Origin: Capsicum annuum
Lineage: Eukaryota > Streptophyta > Magnoliopsida > Solanales > Solanaceae
DNA length: 64,000 bases
Reading direction: 5' to 3'
NCBI RefSeq assembly: GCF_002878395.1
Contig: NC_061121.1
Location: 11,154,090 to 11,218,089, forward strand
This document shows, one piece after another, positions 33,672 through 44,930 of this stretch. Every line of letters begins with the position of its first letter. Positions within the stretch are counted from its first letter, which is position 1. The position numbers and the translations under genes were made by a program. The notes under the pieces are model-generated. The model was not told the origin of the DNA. It saw nothing but the letters and a program-made list of their open reading frames with translations, and ran no database searches.

Positions 33672-36600
33672 TCATGACCCAATTTCTGAGGTCATGATGG
33701 TGCCTACCATAACCCACCAGTAGGAAAGCCAACCCATAGTCTGGAATGGCTAGTAACGGACAACTCAATGATATAAGGAAAAAAATCCGAAATAAATGAC
33801 ATAAAGATCAATACATAATAGAATCCCAAAACCTGGTGGGATCAGTACAAGAGCTTCTAAATATAATAAGAGTACAAAAGTGAACTATCGAGAGAATTAT
33901 CCTGATGCAACTTATCTCTGCATGCAACATAGAGATTAGTCTAATACATAAGAGAGAGATGAGTAATACTCCGAACGTTAGGAGCTCACTCTAAGTCTCT
34001 AAATCATGGTTGCTCTGCACGAGACACACGCCAATAAAGATAACTAGTAATATGATCTGCAACCTGCTGAAGTGTAGTATGAGTACAAAATTAATGGTAC
34101 TCAGTAGCCAACTGCTAGCTGAGCCCCAATGATAAAGCAAATATATACACCATATAAATAGAATGAAAACTACACCCAAGAGTCTAGAAATCATATCACA
34201 AGTCAATTAGATAATAAGGAACAACTATCCTGTTTAGGTCCAAGAGACTAACATAATAAGACTAAGGAAGCATCAAGGGTGAACTATTCTATTCGAGCTA
34301 CATTCAATAGACGTCAATGTTATACTATATATCCCAAGTCATTATATGAATAAAGGGCAAATGAAAGATATATAGCAATATACAAGGCGAAGAAACAAAT
34401 CTATAGTAAGAACAAATGAAGGGGGGATATGCAATAATTCCATAGCTTCATATAGCTATACATATATATACATATATATATATATACATACATATATAGA
34501 CGTAAGGCCATCTCAAAGCATAACCTAGATCATCATATTCTCATTTTAAGACCTTATTAGAATACTATCAGGATTTAATACCATCATACTAAAGGTTTCT
34601 AACCCACATGGCTAGACATGATATAATCATGCATAACAATGCAATCACAAGATAGAAGAGGCCGAATACATACCTTAAATCCCAATACTAGATCAATGAC
34701 TAATCTATCATAAGTTAGCCATATAATAACAATATCAATATCAGTGTGAATAATCGGCTACTCCGAACAACCGAATACCTAGCCGAGCATATGCGTACCC
34801 CCACCTCCCCAGACTAGAAAGTTTCAATCAACACACAACAACACAAGGCATATTCTTCACCCATATCTATGCAACCATTTCATACCGATTGAAAGACATA
34901 AGAGCATACTGGTGATAGGCGATGCGCATGTAGGAATGAATGCAACGTACATAATCAATATCATAACTTATCATAACTGTCATCATCATGACCATTATCA
35001 TCGTAATCAACGTCTGGCCTTGTCAGGTATTAATATCTCATCATAGTATCATCTGGCATTGCCGGGTATCAATGTATCACAATAGTATCTTCCGACCTTG
35101 TCGGGCATCAATATATCACCATAGTATCCTCCGGACTTGTTAGGTATCAATATATCATCATAGTATCCTTCGGCCTTACCGGATATCACTATATTGTTAT
35201 AGTATCCTCCGACCTTGCCGGGTATCAATATATCATCATCAATTAACGTAAAAGAATAACGTAAATCAAGTACTCATAACCATAAACGTAACACCATAAA
35301 GATAACTATCTTATCAATATATTCTATCTACCCATTGTTAACTAACTAGTAATCACTATTGTATTGTTAATTCACTATCCATCATCTAGTAAAATATCAC
35401 TATCATCATTCAAACACTTATTAACCTATATTCGTTAATCATTATTAACTAGTGATCTCTTATTACTAACCTCATTAATACACAAATCCTCGTTTAATAA
35501 CTAAACGACATCGTAAACTTAGTCATTAATAACAACTAATCTTCACCTATGCTAAACTCGACAACACCATTAACCATACATCAACTATCGCTAGGTACCA
35601 TAATTCAACTAAGCAAGGTCCATTAGACTCCTAGTCATCAAGTGCTATAGTCATCTAATAGAAAACTAATTACTACGTAGCTTAACCCTTAATTAGGAAG
35701 AACAGTCATAAAATCACATTGTATATAGAATTGCATCAATTATTGATATAATAATCATGAATGTACCGAATCTATGTATGCCATCACCAGTATTCAATTT
35801 GTGAAAAAATAAGCATCATACCGCATCTTCCTCCATCCCATACTGGAGAGATGTGTATATGCACATACATATAAAATTATACCGCATCATACCGCATCGG
35901 AGTTGTTTTGAATATTAAATTGATGAAAAACTAGTAATTCTAAGATAAGAATATTATTCAAGTGAAAAGGAGTGAAATTGAGGTTTAAAATCAAGCCCTA
36001 AGATTTTTGGGGTTTTGAGGAATTAATCAATAAATTTTACCGAAAAGGGTGAATTCTTACCTTAAATTCGTAAAAGAATCAAGAAATAGATGCTAATCTA
36101 GCTTTTCGAACTTCCACTAGTTTCACTTTTAAGCTCCGACACTATTTTAGGGTTTAACTCTCAAGAGGAAAGATGAAAAATAAGCAAAATGAGCTCAAAA
36201 CTACTTTAAATAGTGTAGAAAAATCTGCACAGCTTTTCCCCCTTCCGAGACGGACTTCGACGAGGTGCCCGGAATTCATTCGGAGTCCAATATACGCAAA
36301 CGAACTATGTAACCATACTAAATTCGACGCTCCAAACTCAATGACAGTATCAAATTTTTGAAAAAATATCGTTTTCAAAAAATTGACCCCCAAAACTCGA
36401 AATCACAATTTTCCAAATCGTGGGTCGAAATGAGCTCGGTGCATTGTGATCCGAACAACAGGTCTATCTAACCTAAAATCGACATTCTAGATTTGTTGGT
36501 GCAATTGAAATTTGCATTCGAGATTGTTTCACTAAAGTTTTCTCCCGGTGGCAATTTGAAACCAACAAAGAATTCAAAACAAGAAATTGGCTCTAAAACC

Positions 36601-36725
36601 AAATAAATTGCCCGGTAATCGAACCGTCAGTTCCAACAAGTCATAAATGACTTGGGACATCTATGGAGAAGCTCAAATGACGGAAATAAGTGTAAATATG
36701 AAAAATGACCTGAAGAATCATTACA
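33672..36725 (-). mobile_element. Right LTR block, Ty3/Gypsy family B (5' LTR on -)
   Basis: On the minus strand it starts TGTAATGATTCTTCAGGTCA (36725 downward), followed by AAGTCATTTATGACTTGTTGG, both close to the start of family-A LTRs. It ends GAAATTGGGTCATGA at 33672. It is 3.05 kb. Part of the middle (the sequence at 28760-29600 of the left LTR) is missing at about 35885, beside a short duplication of ATACCGCATC. A 39-bp minisatellite lies at 35010-35235. Its first half (36000-36725) has the AATTTCAATTGCACC/CCCGGTAATCG texts of a normal LTR start. Confidence 0.75.
35010..35235 (-). repeat. 39-bp minisatellite, right LTR B
   Basis: Five to six units of the form GTCTGGCCTTGTCAGGTAT, TATCTCATCATAGTATC, matching 27885-28095 unit for unit with point changes. 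Confidence 0.9.
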
Positions 36726-37284
36726 TAAGCATATAATAAGTTCTTGTGATCCGGCCTTCCTTAATCCCCAGTCCCCAAATTTTAGTGCACCGGATTTTTT
36801 CTTTTTAATCATCGTTCTTTGAGCCCAATTTATTTCTACATTTTAGGTAAAAAGATCCGACATGTATACAATGATATTTTTCCAGTGACATGCAATACTT
36901 TGTGTGCATATAGTTGTTTGTCCTTTGTGCCCAAAGAAATATCTAGGGTGGTTCTGATCTTCAATGATATGATTTTATGTGTGTAGAGTTGATTTGTGTA
37001 AAACGTGATCTGCACCCCTCTAGTTCTCTAATCTCTTTCCGTTTTGTTATACTTTTGCTGGATTTTTAAAAATACACCATTTTTAAAGATCCCGACATGC
37101 AGCTAATGATATTTTAGAAGATTGCCAACATAAATTATGCCAATGTATTTTCAAAGATGGCCACCTTGTTGGTTGGTCTTTTGTTTTTCTGAAATGGTAA
37201 ACTAAAAATATCAAGATAAAAAATAATATTAATTAATTATATATCTCTGCGCTAAGAAAAATTAATCTAAGTTGGAGAGATGGT
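36726..37284. other. Intergenic DNA; possible SINE-like tail
   Basis: 36745-36812 reads ATCCGGCCTTCCTTAATCCC and then TTTTAGTGCACCGGATTTTT, ending in a T-rich run. It resembles the end of a nightshade short interspersed element as I recall it (a GTGCACCGG followed by a T tract); this is weak. From 36840 on the text (GATCCGACATGTA, TTTGTGCCCAAAGAAATATC) is one of the blocks repeated at 18740-19200 and 37550-37660. No gene. Confidence 0.35.
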
Positions 37285-37490
37285 ATATGGGTTGGCTTTA
37301 ATTACCTTCGAGTCTTTCTGTTGTCCATCCTGTATTTCATATTTGAATACGGCAGTACCTTTTAGATGTTGTTATGGAATTCGGTTGACTTGGGATCATT
37401 TTTGAATTTAGAGGAGGAGCCTATATTCGTTTTAAATAGGCGCAGTAGGAAGTTGAGGTTGAAGAGTATTTGATTCAGTGAAAAGTCAAT
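37285..37490 (+). pseudogene. Chromovirus pol 3' end relic (third copy)
   Basis: Frame by frame this reads VYGLAL, then SVVHPVFHI, and LEEEPIFVLNRRSRKLRLKS. These match the integrase tail and chromodomain start ([28 protein letters not shown]). The NRRSRKLR form differs from the DVRRLR of family A, so it is from another chromovirus lineage. Frameshifts and stops occur every 15-20 codons. No LTR follows, so it is an isolated fragment in host DNA. Confidence 0.65.
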
Positions 37491-37865
37491 GATATTCTTT
37501 ATGACGAAATCGACCCCTTCAACGTCATTGATATTATTGTAGTACTAAGATCCAAAATCCCTCCAATGATATTATTGTAATACTATATGTGCATGTATTG
37601 TATGTCCTTTGTGCCAGAAGACATATCTAGAGTGTATGGTTCTCTTCAATGATATGATTATGTGTAAGAGGTGTAAGGTGTTGGGTTGATGGTGTAAAAG
37701 TGTGTGGAGTTCTTTCAAAGATGGGCATCTTGTTGGTAGATCTTTTTTTTCCTCTCTCTAAATAGTAAACCAAAAATATCAAGATAAAAACAATATAAAT
37801 TATCTAAATTGTAAACTAAAAATATCAAGATAAAAATAATATAAATTAACTATCTCTCGGCTAAG
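37491..37865. other. Intergenic duplicated AT-rich blocks
   Basis: Contains the block GTGTAAAAGTGTGTGG, TTTCAAAGATGGGCATCTTG, AAATATCAAGATAAAAACAA and AATTAACTATCTCTCGG. The last unit is duplicated in tandem (37755-37800 and 37805-37850). It is homologous to 18770-18960. No gene. Confidence 0.7.
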
Positions 37866-37880
37866 AAAGTTAACAATTTA

Positions 37881-38650
37881 ACAACAACAACAAACCCAGT
37901 GTATTCCCACCTGGTGGGGTCTGGGGGGTAGGATGTACGCAGTCCATACCTCTACCTCTGAAGAAGTAGAAAGACTGTTTCCGATAGACCCCCGGCTCGA
38001 GACACGCGGTACCACACAAACACATAGTAAAGCACAGCACAAGGTTACAAGGTTACAAGATTACATAACATAAATACGGCACCCATAAGTAATATAAAAC
38101 AGAGGAAAGCACACAGCTTCATAATAAAACATGGGACACGGACTCCTAATAGGAATAAACCCCCACCAAGTAGTTCCCTATACTAGCGACTCAGACTGGC
38201 CCTAGTCCACTGCCCTGATTCGCGTCCTCCAGACCTTCCTATCTAGGGTCATGTCCTCGGTGAGCTGTAACTGCTCCATGTCTCGCCTAATCACCTCCCC
38301 CCAGTACTTCTTCGGCCTACCCCTACCCCGCTTAAAACCATTCAACGCTAGCCTCTCACACCTACGGACCGGGGCATCCACGCCTCTCCTCTTCACGTGT
38401 CCGAACCATCTCAATCGGGCTTCCCGCATCTTGCACTCCACTGGTGTCACACCAACCTTCTCCCGGATGTTCTCATTCCGAACTCTATCCCCTCTAGTCA
38501 GCCCACACATCCAGCGCAACATCCGCATTTCTGCCACCCTCATCTTTTGGATGTGGCAGTTCTTAACTGGCCAACACTCCGCTCCATACAACATGGCCGG
38601 CCGGACTACCGCCCTGTAGAATTTGCCTTTAAGCTTAGGCGGCACCTTCT
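37881..38650 (-). mobile_element. 5'-truncated LINE (RTE-like), - strand
   Basis: 770 bp flanked by an exact 15-bp target duplication AAAGTTAACAATTTA (37866-37880 and 38651-38665). On the minus strand the element starts within ORF2, ends its coding at 38202, and its 3' end runs through CCGGGGGTCTATCGGAAAC and CCCACCAGGTGGGAATAC to a short (GTT)n tail. Truncation at the 5' end, a long target duplication and a simple-repeat tail are the marks of target-primed reverse transcription. Confidence 0.95.
38202..38645 (-). pseudogene. LINE ORF2 C-terminal fragment
   Basis: An uninterrupted 147-codon frame reads [65 protein letters not shown], and [20 protein letters not shown], ending [13 protein letters not shown]. 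This is the part after the reverse transcriptase catalytic core in plant RTE-type LINEs; the WFGHVKRR and GRGRPKKYW boxes are typical. The catalytic domain and the endonuclease are absent through 5' truncation. The ATG at 38645 is just a Met codon, not a true start. Its open frame indicates a rather young insertion. Confidence 0.93.
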
Positions 38651-38665
38651 AAAGTTAACAATTTA

Positions 38666-39625
38666 GATAAATGAAAAATTAAAAATTGTTGTAAAACTAA
38701 TAAGTGTGGATATCTACTATTTTAGAAATTATTCTCACTACTTATCTCCATTACTCTCCTCTATTATGAAGATAACCTTCACTGTTCATGACCATTATTC
38801 CTATAACCTTACACATTCATAACCTTCTCCATTATGTTAATGGTTAATGTCATGTTTACGACAATCTTTTGCCAACCTCTATATGATACTATAAATAGAG
38901 GCATAAGTATTCAAATTATATATATTTGATATTTGGAATAATGAAAAATTTTCATCTCTTATCTCCTTTTTTTTGTTTTGTTTACTTCTTTCATATTGCT
39001 AATCTTTTAGATTCATTTTAATAAAATCTAATTAACCAAAAAGCTAGATTAAAAGAATATATACATATATTGTAATTTTCTTTCTTTCATACAAAAATGA
39101 AATAAAATCGGTACCTTAAAATATATTTCTTTTTGTTGTAAATTAAGTTATTACTATTGTGAATGTACATAATTCTTAGGGGTAATTACCCTCATTAATT
39201 TGATAATTAACTCTCACACCCCCATTATGTCGCACCTCAATTACCTTTCCTTAATATTCTCCATTTTCTCAATGCTTAGTTCCAATGTTAGATGTTGCTC
39301 GATGTATCCATATAAATGATTTATTCCAACATTTGATGTTGCTCGATGTATCCCTTTTCTCCAATTTTGTTGTAAATTAAGTTATTACTATCCATACTAC
39401 TTATGGTAACCACTACTACACCACCAACAGTCCTGTTGAGCCATGATGCCCATAAACACCGAACTAGTTTTATGCATTCTTTTATTTTCTCAAACAACAA
39501 GGCTATCACGATTTTACAATAATAATGTGACAACAAACTTCTCAATTTTAAATGTAGAATGACAACTATTAGGTACTGCATGAAATAGTTGGCAAAACAG
39601 AACACTCAATCAAATATACTAATTA
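38666..39625. other. Intergenic DNA; possible LTR-like stretch
   Basis: 38700-39000 has a TATA-type ATACTATAAATAGAGGC (38887) and a pyrimidine-rich run (TTCATCTCTTATCTCC), a layout common in short Copia LTRs, starting TGTGGATATC; no partner copy or target duplication was found. 39040-39110 matches 19380-19450. The text TGATGTTGCTCGATGTATCC occurs twice (39292 and 39334). An open frame at 39321-39605 (-) has no family features. Confidence 0.4.
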
Positions 39626-40623
39626 CTAAAAGCTTAAACCAGAACCTTGAAACTTTTGTTCAATAAGATGATTGAGTTTCTCACTCATCTCTATAGTGAA
39701 TTAATTTTTTCAATCTCCAACTTCCCCTTTACGAAAGAACGATTTATTTGCCACTCCAGTTGAAATTTTTCCATGTATATTCACCTCCAAATTGCTCAAA
39801 TTCTCAAAACTACACATTCTTAATATTTCATCCACCACTCCACTGTTTTCTTCCTCTATGGAAAATGAACATTCCAAGAATTCAACCAAGCATTTAAGTT
39901 GAATTTTGGGTTGTTTTTTAATTTCTTCATACATCAAGAAAAGTTCTTTGTTTGACTTTTCTATGCTTTTTTCCCAATAATTCAACACGTGATTCCAAAA
40001 CGGACCATAAAGACTCACACCCTTGCAAAAAAGCTCAAACATTTCTTCAATGGATCAGGTATAGGTGTGATCAAGTCTTAAATCGTTTGCAAAATGCCAC
40101 AGAGAAATAAAAATGTCCTTAGGATTCCTACATAAGTAAAAAAGTTTGGTTATTGAATCTTGGACAGATTTTGGCAATGAAGCAACGGGTAAATGAGTTG
40201 ACAAGAGTCTAGGTGTGGTGAAGGATGAAAAATTAGGGACTTGTCCATCGACATGGAGTGTTTGATCCAAGTATGGAACAAGATCTTGAGGGTTCTTGAC
40301 AAGTAAAGGGTGATTTTGTTCAAAAACAGGATGTTTCACACGGTTTACAAGGACAAATAAAAATGATTTTAGCCAAGTTGTTCCTGATTTTGGAGTTGTA
40401 GCAAGGATGATATCACTATCTTGAGCTTGAAATTATCGTTGGCATGCAATCACACCTTATAGTAGTCTTGGTGATAACCAAAATCCTTGGTAATTATAGG
40501 TATCTGATATAACCACCCTCTTTCTTTTGGTAGAGCTAAGAGCAACTTCTTACATTCATTACTAAGATCATCCTCACTTAAATCCTTGGGGAAAATTTGA
40601 GGAGAAGTTTGAGATGTTGACAT
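39626..40623 (-). pseudogene. Cytosolic sulfotransferase pseudogene A, near full length
   Basis: Minus strand from ATG 40623: MSTSQTSPQIFPKDLS, a frameshift around 40500, then TTPKSGTTWLKSFLFVL (PAPS-binding loop, in another frame), KHPVFEQNHPLLVKNPQDLV, SFTTPRLLSTHLPVASLP, FYLCRNPKDIFISLWHFAND (3'-phosphate site), a stop near 40053, MFELFCKGVSLYGPFWNHVL, FLMYEEIKKQP, and RKGEVGD-stop-KN-stop-FT, where GDWKNYFT is expected; it ends GSGLSF at TAG 39626-39628. Total length, about 332 codons, equals the usual 330-345. All conserved regions are present, so it is a duplicated gene with point damage and not a processed fragment, though such plant genes often lack introns. The substrate cannot be told; nearest type is flavonol/steroid sulfotransferase-like. 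Confidence 0.93.
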
Positions 40624-40755
40624 TGGTTTAAAGTGGATATATATAAATGGAGTGTTTGTTTTAGTTTGTAGGATTAAGATCTATCTATCTTGCTATACAT
40701 ATATAGAGAGAGAGCGCTAAATCACCAAACTTGTGATAGGTAGATGGTGATTTAG
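40624..40755 (-). promoter_or_regulatory. Remaining promoter stub of sulfotransferase pseudogene A
   Basis: 132 bases between the ATG and the LTR insertion. A TATATATAAATGG run lies about 15-27 bases from the ATG and another TATATA with a GA tract (CATATATAGAGAGAGAG) near 40700, either of which could be the TATA box. Insertion of the 11.9-kb element at 40756 cuts off everything upstream; the rest of the promoter should resume at 52692. Confidence 0.5.
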
Positions 40756-42752
40756 TGTCACACCCCTTTTTTTTCAACTCTAAAAAGATAATTCAAAGTT
40801 TGAAAGGGTTTTTATTATTAAAGTGACAAAAGATTGAAAGTTTGTTTCGAAAAAGGATTATTTTTACATTCAAAATCAGAGTCGCCACTTGGCATAATCC
40901 GGTGTGCCAAGTTACCATTCGAAAATCCTTTTCAAAACCATTTGACTCTTGAAACTGGTTTGCGAACAGAGATTCCGGCTAAGGAATTTTGTTGACTGAG
41001 GAGAAGGTGTTAGATACCCCTTGATCCCGTGGTTCGACCACGGTCGATTGGTAGAGCGTATCGGCTAACTTTGACATTATAAGTGTATAAACCACACAAA
41101 AGCACATAACATCAATCAAACACATGAAAAAAAACAAATCCAAACTGCAGTGTTCAGTCTGAATTATATAGTTCCAAAATAAAAATGCAGAAATATAAAT
41201 CCGATTCTATTCTAAACTAAACTCCACCCGACGTCCGGGCCTTGACCTTGCGCCATTTTCCGGTACAACTTTCTCGAGGCATTCCCTGGATAAGGCAATA
41301 CAGATACCTCGGGGCATTCTCCGGCCAAATAAATACATTTTAATCCAGATGCGATAAACTAGAAAACATTCAACCAATTTCAACACTCACGCATTCAACA
41401 ACACATCATTCCTAAATTTTGACTACCCCTATTACTTGCCTATCCTTTTCAACGTACCATAATTCCATCACATTCCGACAATATTCGTGCGTATTCCAAA
41501 TAAAGAAAATCGACAACAAACTCAAAATTAATCTACATTCAAACTTTATTCAATTTCTTAACCCCACCCCCAAATGGATTCCTTTTATCAATCAATGATT
41601 AACAAATTCCTCGGTTCAAATCACCTTTCACAGTCCCAAAACCAACATCCATACATCCACCCAACGACAAATCAAACATACTACGCGCATGAATCCTTCA
41701 TACCCACAACAACAGTTAATGCTACTAAAAATATTCAAAACCACGTCAAAAATCAAGACAAATCCACATTCGAGATAATACAAAAAAGTAGAGTTAAGAG
41801 ATGGACCTTTGAAGAACGATTTCATTGATAATAAAGTTTGAGAGAACCTGGAATTGAAACCCCAAATAGAATACCTCGACGGCGACGAACCAAACTCGGT
41901 ATCGAGAAATTTGAAACCCTAAGATGGAGAACAACGAGTCGATCGGGAAAGAAGCTAAATCCCCAAAATCAGTACGGAAACCGATGAAGCCCAAACAGAA
42001 TTCACACCAAAACAAATGAACCCGAACGTGATTTTTGTAAGAAAACAATTCCATAAGCCGATTCAAATAGAAATTGGTTGTTAGTTCTTATTTTTAGACA
42101 GCAAAGACCAAAATTTGAGTTAGCGGTGTTTGAATCATTTGAACAACAATGGATTCCAGCGAGTTTCAACTGAAAACCATGAAAAAGAAGTGACTATCGT
42201 CTTAGATTCAGATCGACCTGAGGTTGGGGTCGTTATTTTGCGTCGTTGGAACTCCGACAAACTCAAGAAATGAAGAAAACAACAAAAAATAGACCAAATT
42301 CCGACCGCGCTTAGGCAAAATCGCTAGAACAGTACTCTATTTTTCGGTTCTCTCTTCCCTTCTTAGATCATCTCTCTCGAATCTCCTCCCTAATCTCTAC
42401 CCGTTCTTTATCTCCTCATCTTCTTCTTCTTTTTCTCCTCTCTCTGTTTTATCAATGTGTAAGTGTGTGTGATTGTGACAGTGATGGTGAGTTTCTGTGT
42501 GTGCTTCTCCCTTTTGTTATATTCCCTTTTTGTTGAAATGAAACGTGGGGTAGGGGTATGGTAAGTAGGTAGAGGGTGGGGTGGTGAGGTATCATTTTTT
42601 AGTTGGAGGAGTTGTTAGGATAGAATAATATTAGTTAGGGATTGTTATTTTTGTATTTTGTGGGGACATAATAACATAGATGACGGTTCATGGTAGGATA
42701 AGGTAAAAATGGGTAAAATGATATTGGGGAGGGACGAAATTAGGTGTCTGCA
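40756..42752 (-). repeat. 3' LTR of gag-only element
   Basis: Plus-strand text begins TGTCACACCCC and ends GTGTCTGCA; the partner at 50678-52691 begins TGGCACACCCC and ends GTGTCGACA. The two are similar through their length, with landmarks GAGTCGCCACTTGGCATAAT and AGAGATTCCGGCTAAGGAAT. A CT-rich region (42345-42450) lies in the part that would be U3 on the minus strand. Open frames inside (41574-41828, 41794-42066) occur in both LTRs and are not gene-like. Confidence 0.95.
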
Positions 42753-42775
42753 TCATGCCCCCTTTGAATGTAAAC
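42753..42775 (-). promoter_or_regulatory. Polypurine tract of gag-only element
   Basis: On the minus strand ATTCAAAGGGGGCATGAT directly precedes the LTR start at 42752. The AAAGGGGG core is a typical Gypsy plus-strand primer. Confidence 0.85.
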
Positions 42776-43012
42776 ACGTAGTGTTTTCAAACAAAGAAGT
42801 ACACAACAAGACAGAATTTTTTCCCGACCATTATTCAAAGGAAGAAACAAAAGGAAGAATGACAACCGAGTTGGAGAGTCGAGTAAGGCTCCATTGAGGT
42901 TTCGATCCTCGGCTCTTTCATTACATCAAAAATGAAAATTACAAGTTAAAAACATAAACAAAATTACAAAATCCTATCTATGTAGCTTCTTCTGGACTTT
43001 TGACTTGATTTT

Positions 43013-43370
43013 CATCACCCTATTCTTCAGGTGGGCTCCTGACTTGCAATTTCCTCAACTTGTTGTTTGGCTTTCAATTGTTTCACCTCGTTGATTAACT
43101 TTTCATTTATTCACCCTGTGCTTTGGGTGGGCTGTTGATTTGATATTTCATCACCCTGTTTTTCATGCGGGCTCCTGACTTGCAATTTCCTCACCCTATT
43201 CTTCAGGCGGGCTCCTGACTTGCTATTTTTTCAATCTATTAGCTTTCAACTTTTCACCTTGTTGCTTTGTTTTCAATTTATTCACCTTGTTGCTTGAATT
43301 TTAATTTCTTCACTTTGTTGTTTGACTTTCCATTTATTGACCCTGTTCTTCAGGTGGACTCCTAAAATCA
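43013..43370. repeat. Tandem repeat near 3' end of gag-only element, 50-65 bp units
   Basis: Five to six imperfect units with TCACCCTATTCTTCAGG, then GGGCTCCTGACTTGCAATTT, spaced by variants of TTGTTGTTTGGCTTTCAATT. It lies between the purine tract and the larger repeat block and is distinct from it. Confidence 0.85.
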
Positions 43371-43539
43371 CATCAAAACTAAAAAAAAAAAAGAAAAATT
43401 ATCCCAAACAAAGATTATTATAAAGAGAAATTCCGTTTTCCGGAAAACTAAAGTTTCAAAAACAGAAATTAAATTTTTTTCCCCAGTTTATCATCAGAAG
43501 ACTTTTGGAAAAGTCACATCACACCTACTTGCATGTTGC

Positions 43540-44930
43540 AATGATGAATCAAGACTCTGACCAAGAAATGCATCTCTTGAGAGTAAAATTGAATAACCAA
43601 GACTAGGAAGTGCGTCTCCTAAGAATTAAAGTGAGGGATTCTAACTAGAAAGTGCGTCTTCTAGAGATACAAGTTTAAGTTAAAAAGTGTGCCACCTAAC
43701 AAATGAAAACTAGCAAGGAAGTGCGCCTCCTTAGGGTTAAGTGCGATAACTAGACTAGAAAGTGCATTTTCTATGAATCAGGACTTAAGTTAGGAAGTTC
43801 ATCACCTAAAAAGCAAAATTCAAATTACCCAATCAAGGAAGTGCATCTCCTTACCAATGTTGCTTGAATTACCAAAATAAGGAAGTGTGTCTCCTTACCA
43901 ATGCCGCTTGAATTACTCAAATAAGGAAGAACGTCTCCTTAGGGTTAAGTACAATAACTCGACTAGAAAGTGCATCTTCTAGGAATCAAGACTTAATTTA
44001 GGAAGTGCATCACCAATTCCTCTTGAATTACTCAAACAAGGAAGTGCGTCTCCTCACAAATGTTTCTTGAATTAACCAAAAAAGGAAGTGCGTCTCCTCA
44101 CAAATGTTTCTTGAATTAATCAAATCAGGAAGTGCTTCTCCTTACAAATATTGTTCGAATTGCCCCAAAAAAGGAAGTGCGTCTCCTTACAAATATTGTT
44201 TGAATTAACCAAACAAGGAAGTGCTTCTCCTTACAAATGTTGCTCGAATTGCCTAAACAAGGAAGTGTGTCTCCTTACAAATATTTCTTGAATTAACCAA
44301 ACAAGGAAATGCTTCTCCTTATCAACATCGCTTGAATTACTAAAACAAGGAAGTGTGTCTCCTTTGGAAGTGCGTCTCTTTATGATAGCGCTTGAATTAA
44401 GGAAGTGCATCTCCTTACAAATGTTGCTCGAATTGCCTAAAGCAGGAAGTACGTCTTCTTACAGATGTTTCTTGAATTGTCCAAACAAGGAAGTGCGTCT
44501 CCTTACAAATGTTGCTTGAATTACCTAAATAAGAAAGTGTGTCTCCTTATCAAATGCCGCTTGAATTACCTAAACAAGGAAGTGTGTCTCCTTTGGAAGT
44601 GTGTCTCCTTATGATAGCGCTTGAATTACCAAACATAGGAAGTGTGTCTCCTTTGGAAGTGAGTCTCCTTCTGATAGCGCTTCAATTAAGGAAGTGCATC
44701 TCCTTACAAATGTTGCTCGAATTTCCCAAACCAGGAAGTGTGTCTCCTTACAAATGTTGCTTAAATTTTCCAAATAAGGAAATGCGTTTTCTTACAAATG
44801 TTGCTTGAGTTACCTAAACAAAGAAGTGCTTCTCCTTACAAATACCACTTAAATTACCAAACAAAGAAGTGCATTTTCTCACAAATATTGCTGGAATTAC
44901 CCAAACAAGGAAGTGCATTTCCATGGCTTT
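43540..44930. repeat. Tandem array of about 44-bp units (hypervariable 3' region)
   Basis: More than 25 units of the form AAGGAAGTGCGTCTCCTTAC, AAATGTTGCTTGAATTACC, AAAC. The first part (43540-44000) is more diverged, with units such as ACTAGAAAGTGCATCTTCTAG; each unit holds a small inverted repeat (AAGGAAGTGCGTCTCCTTA, arms AAGGA/TCCTT). Some copies at 44340-44700 carry a double GTGTGTCTCCTTTGGAAGT. Its position between gag and 3' LTR fits the variable tandem-repeat region known in Tat/Ogre elements. Confidence 0.93.

Noticed and set aside
38251..38666. Two plus-strand open frames of 122 and 89 codons
   Set aside because: They are antisense to the LINE ORF2 fragment, whose motifs ([17 protein letters not shown]) are clear.
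41574..42066. Open frames in the left LTR of the gag-only element, with a similar one at 51717-51989
   Set aside because: Present in both LTRs because these are copies; no domain, and the region is a noncoding LTR.
44539..44808. 89-codon open frame in the tandem repeat block
   Set aside because: It follows the 44-bp units and has repetitive composition; no domain, and it is on the strand opposite to gag.
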